From Cinnamomum chago (taxonomy: Eukaryota; Streptophyta; Magnoliopsida; Laurales; Lauraceae): a stretch of 64,000 bases of DNA. The stretch covers positions 63,174,501 through 63,238,500 of the forward strand of contig CP142457.1 in assembly GCA_038049695.1 (NCBI GenBank), given 5' to 3'. The number at the start of each line of letters is the position of its first letter. The stretch's first letter is position 1. The position numbers and the translations under genes were made by a program. Under the pieces are notes generated by a model. That model made no database searches and was not told the DNA's origin. It worked only from the letters and a program-made list of their open reading frames with translations. This document shows positions 61,416-64,000 of this stretch, one piece after another.

Positions 61416-64000
61416 TCATTTCTCCACACCTTAGAAAAATTCGACTCCGGCGAGTGTATAACTTGATAACGTTCATACAAGTTTGGGTTGAGGCGCTAGA
61501 AATCAGTAGTAGTGATCCATAGTGATCCATGATACATCTGAGATGAGGCGATTTTGTCACTGAACAAGAAACTTCTGAAAACCTCCGCGACGTGTAGATA
61601 CGAGTTGATCATCAAGTACATCCACAATTTGATCAGACGGAGGATGAGTAGGCGGAAGAGATAAAATGTGTTCTTCGATTCCTTCATCTGTGTGATTTCC
61701 ACGATAAAGAGTCAAGTCTTCTACATTAAAAGTGGAACTAATGCCTCACTTTGTGGGCAGGTCAAGAACATATGCATTTGAACTTATCTTCTTCAAGATC
61801 TTAAAAAGGACCCGAATTGCAAGGATGCAGCTTCTTATTTGCTTTGGGAGGAAGGTGCTCGGGACGTAATCGAGCCATAACCATATCACTTTCTGCAAAC
61901 TCAAAAAAACAGCGACGTGCATCAGCATGTTGCTTGTAATTGTCATTACTAATGACGATGTTACGTTGAACCTCATCATGTACATACTGCATATGTCGGA
62001 TAAAATCTTCAGCTTCTCCACTTGGTCGCACTTCTAGTGGCAACGAAACCAAATCAGCAAGTAAGCACGGTCATATTCCAGTCACGGCTTGGAATGCTGA
62101 CATCCCAGTAGATCTGTTAACTGAATTATTGTAAGCAAATTCAGCCACAGGTAAGACCAGATCCCAAGATGTAATCTGGTCTCGAACCAAGCATCTCAAT
62201 AATTTACCCAAACTGCGATTTACCACTTCTGTTTGACCGTCAGTTTGCGGATGATAGGCCATGGAAAATTGTAACTTTGTATTAGTGGCCAGCCAGAGTG
62301 TCTTCCAAAAATAACTCATAAACTTCGTATCTCGGTCGGATTCAATTACCTTAGGAAGTCCATGAAGATGTACCACTTCTTTAAAGAATAACTGCGCAAC
62401 TTTGGATGCGTCAGAAGACTTAGAACATGGTATAAAATGAACCATCTTAGAAAATCGATCTACCACAATAAATATAGAATCAACTTTCCATGCTGTGTCC
62501 AATAGACCCAGAACAAAGTCCATGCTGATATCTTCCCACGGAGCATGTGGGATTGGAAGGGGCTGGTAGAGTCTTGTATTCTTTTTTGTTACCCTTTGTA
62601 AGCTGCCAAATCCTGTATAAATCACAAATTTTAATGATATATGATTTCATCTTAGACCAAAAGTACCTGTCACTAACAAGATCAAGGGTTTTGTCACGGC
62701 CTAAGTGTCCGCTATATCCGCCACCATGTAATTCTCGCACAATATGTTCACGGATGGAGGTAGTTAGGAGACATAATTGTGTGCCACGAAACAAATATCC
62801 ATCATGAATACTGAAGTGCGGGTGTTTAGCTGGATCGTTATTGAGAAGAGCAGTGTAGATGTGGCCAAAATCTTTATCTGCAGGGTATTCTTGGCGAATT
62901 TCTTCGAAGCCCGGAACAGTGATAGACATGTTAGTCAATAAATGCTTGCGGCGGCTCAAAGCATATGCAACTTGATTTTCTTTGCCAGTCTTGTGGCGAA
63001 TGACAAAAGTGAATTCCTGAATATAGGAGTTCCACCTTGCACGGTGTGCACTCAATTTCTGCTGAGAATGTAAATGCTTGAGGGCTTCATGATCAGAGAA
63101 TAAGACAAACTCTCTTCCAATTAAATAATGTCGCCAATGACGTAGGGTCTGTAACACAACATATAGTTCGAGATCGTAGGGAGAATATGTTTTCCGAGAC
63201 TCATTTAGCTTCTCATTGTAGAAGGCGATAGGATGACCTTCCTGACTAAGCACACCTCCAATACTAACATTAGATGCATCACAATAAACTTAAAAAACCT
63301 GATTGAAATTTGGGAGGTGCAAAACTAGAGCTTCTATCATCTTCCTTTTTATCTATTCAAATGCACGGGCGGCAACACTGGTCCATTTAAAGGTCCCCTA
63401 TTTCATACAATTTGTAATAGAAGTCATGATGCTACTAAAGTTTTTGATAAAACGACTGTAGAAGGTCGCAAGCCCATGAAAACTTTGAACTTCATATATG
63501 GTTGTTGGAGTAGGCCAATCAACAACAACATTCACTTTGGCGGGATCCGCCTCGACACCTCGAGCAGTAATGAAGTAATCCAAGAAAAGCACAGAATCAG
63601 TCATAAAAAAGCACTTCTTGAGGTTGATATAAAATTTGTCACGGCGCTGGGTGCTGAACACGCACCTTAAATGATTAAGATGTTCTTTCTTTGATGTTGT
63701 ATATCAAGATATCATAAAAATAAACCACAACAAATTTGCCAAGAAAGGGCCGCAATAGCTAGGTCATCACGCGCATGAAGGTACTCAGTGCATTAGACAT
63801 GCCAAATGGCATCACTAACCACTCTTAAAGACCATCTTTTGTTTTAAATGTTGTTTTCCATTCGTCACCTGGTCGGACGCGAATCTGGTTGTAGCCGTTG
63901 TGCAGATCAATTTTGGAGAAAATAGTGGATCCATGCATGATAACCAACATATCGTCTATCCGAGGAATAGGAAAACGATACTTTATAGCAATTTTGTTGA
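61416..64000 (-). mobile_element. Ty3/gypsy chromovirus-like retrotransposon, 3' half, decayed
   Basis: Minus-strand fragments in pol order from the window edge. First is reverse transcriptase ([34 protein letters not shown]; the first Asp of the usual DD pair is Tyr). Then come the RT thumb (63661-63398) and RNase H (63253 to about 62,900, with FSDHEALKHLHSQQ and ALSRR). An HHCC-like region and integrase follow (62625-62071, with [26 protein letters not shown] and [11 protein letters not shown]). Last is a tail with LRPEHLPPKANKKLHP (62052-61801) and a chromodomain-like DDQLVSTRRGG near 61,600. Stops and frame changes separate the pieces, so it cannot make an active polyprotein. The element continues past the window. 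Confidence 0.88.

Overview
The window is nuclear DNA of a flowering plant. The genes carry GT-AG introns, the protein families are plant families (type-A DnaJ with a farnesylation tail, DREB-type AP2/ERF factor, PLAT-domain protein, chloroplast-type N-acetylglutamate kinase), and the spacers are packed with hAT, MULE, SINE, LTR-retrotransposon and MITE sequence plus many (GA)n/(CT)n tracts. Species cannot be fixed from the sequence; a woody dicot or magnoliid is a guess.

Layout. 0-13 kb is a repeat graveyard: a non-autonomous hAT element (242-1220, exact 8-bp target duplication), a broken N-terminal fragment resembling a plant biotin-synthesis KAPA synthase (minus strand, 1321-1660), tandem and dispersed duplications (2-4.5 kb), two solo LTRs with exact 5-bp target duplications (4769-5836 and 6309-8061), a TIR element, and two copies of one tRNA-derived SINE family with long target duplications. 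13.7-18.8 kb is an intact seven-exon DnaJ/HSP40 gene. 21.7-22.4 kb is an intronless DREB-like transcription factor. 24.1-26.3 kb is a hAT element that carries exon-like DNA of unknown origin and a long hairpin. 27-31 kb holds a second SINE type and a ~300-bp duplication of which only one copy was hit by a small TIR element.

31.2-39.0 kb is a four-exon gene for an 809-residue SMPD4-like (neutral sphingomyelinase 3) membrane protein; a near-perfect 135-bp hairpin lies about 120 bp past its stop. 41.3-46.1 kb is a nearly complete Mutator-like element (MULE) with 9-bp target duplication, a decayed transposase on the minus strand and a separate GRF-zinc-finger/TM reading frame on the plus strand. 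46.7-47.3 kb is a secreted PLAT-domain protein. 49.0-55.5 kb (minus) is a ten-exon GHSKG-type alpha/beta-hydrolase gene. 58.1-59.1 kb is an intronless N-acetylglutamate kinase copy that is broken by a nonsense codon and an out-of-frame start. From 61.0 kb to the window end is the 3' half of a minus-strand Ty3/gypsy chromovirus-like retrotransposon with many lesions.

The host genes are unrelated housekeeping, stress and signalling genes and do not form a pathway. The most notable structures are the two-gene MULE, the exon-bearing hAT element, the hairpin in the probable 3' UTR of the SMPD4-like gene, and the recently broken NAGK copy. No wholly new system could be demonstrated from sequence reading alone.
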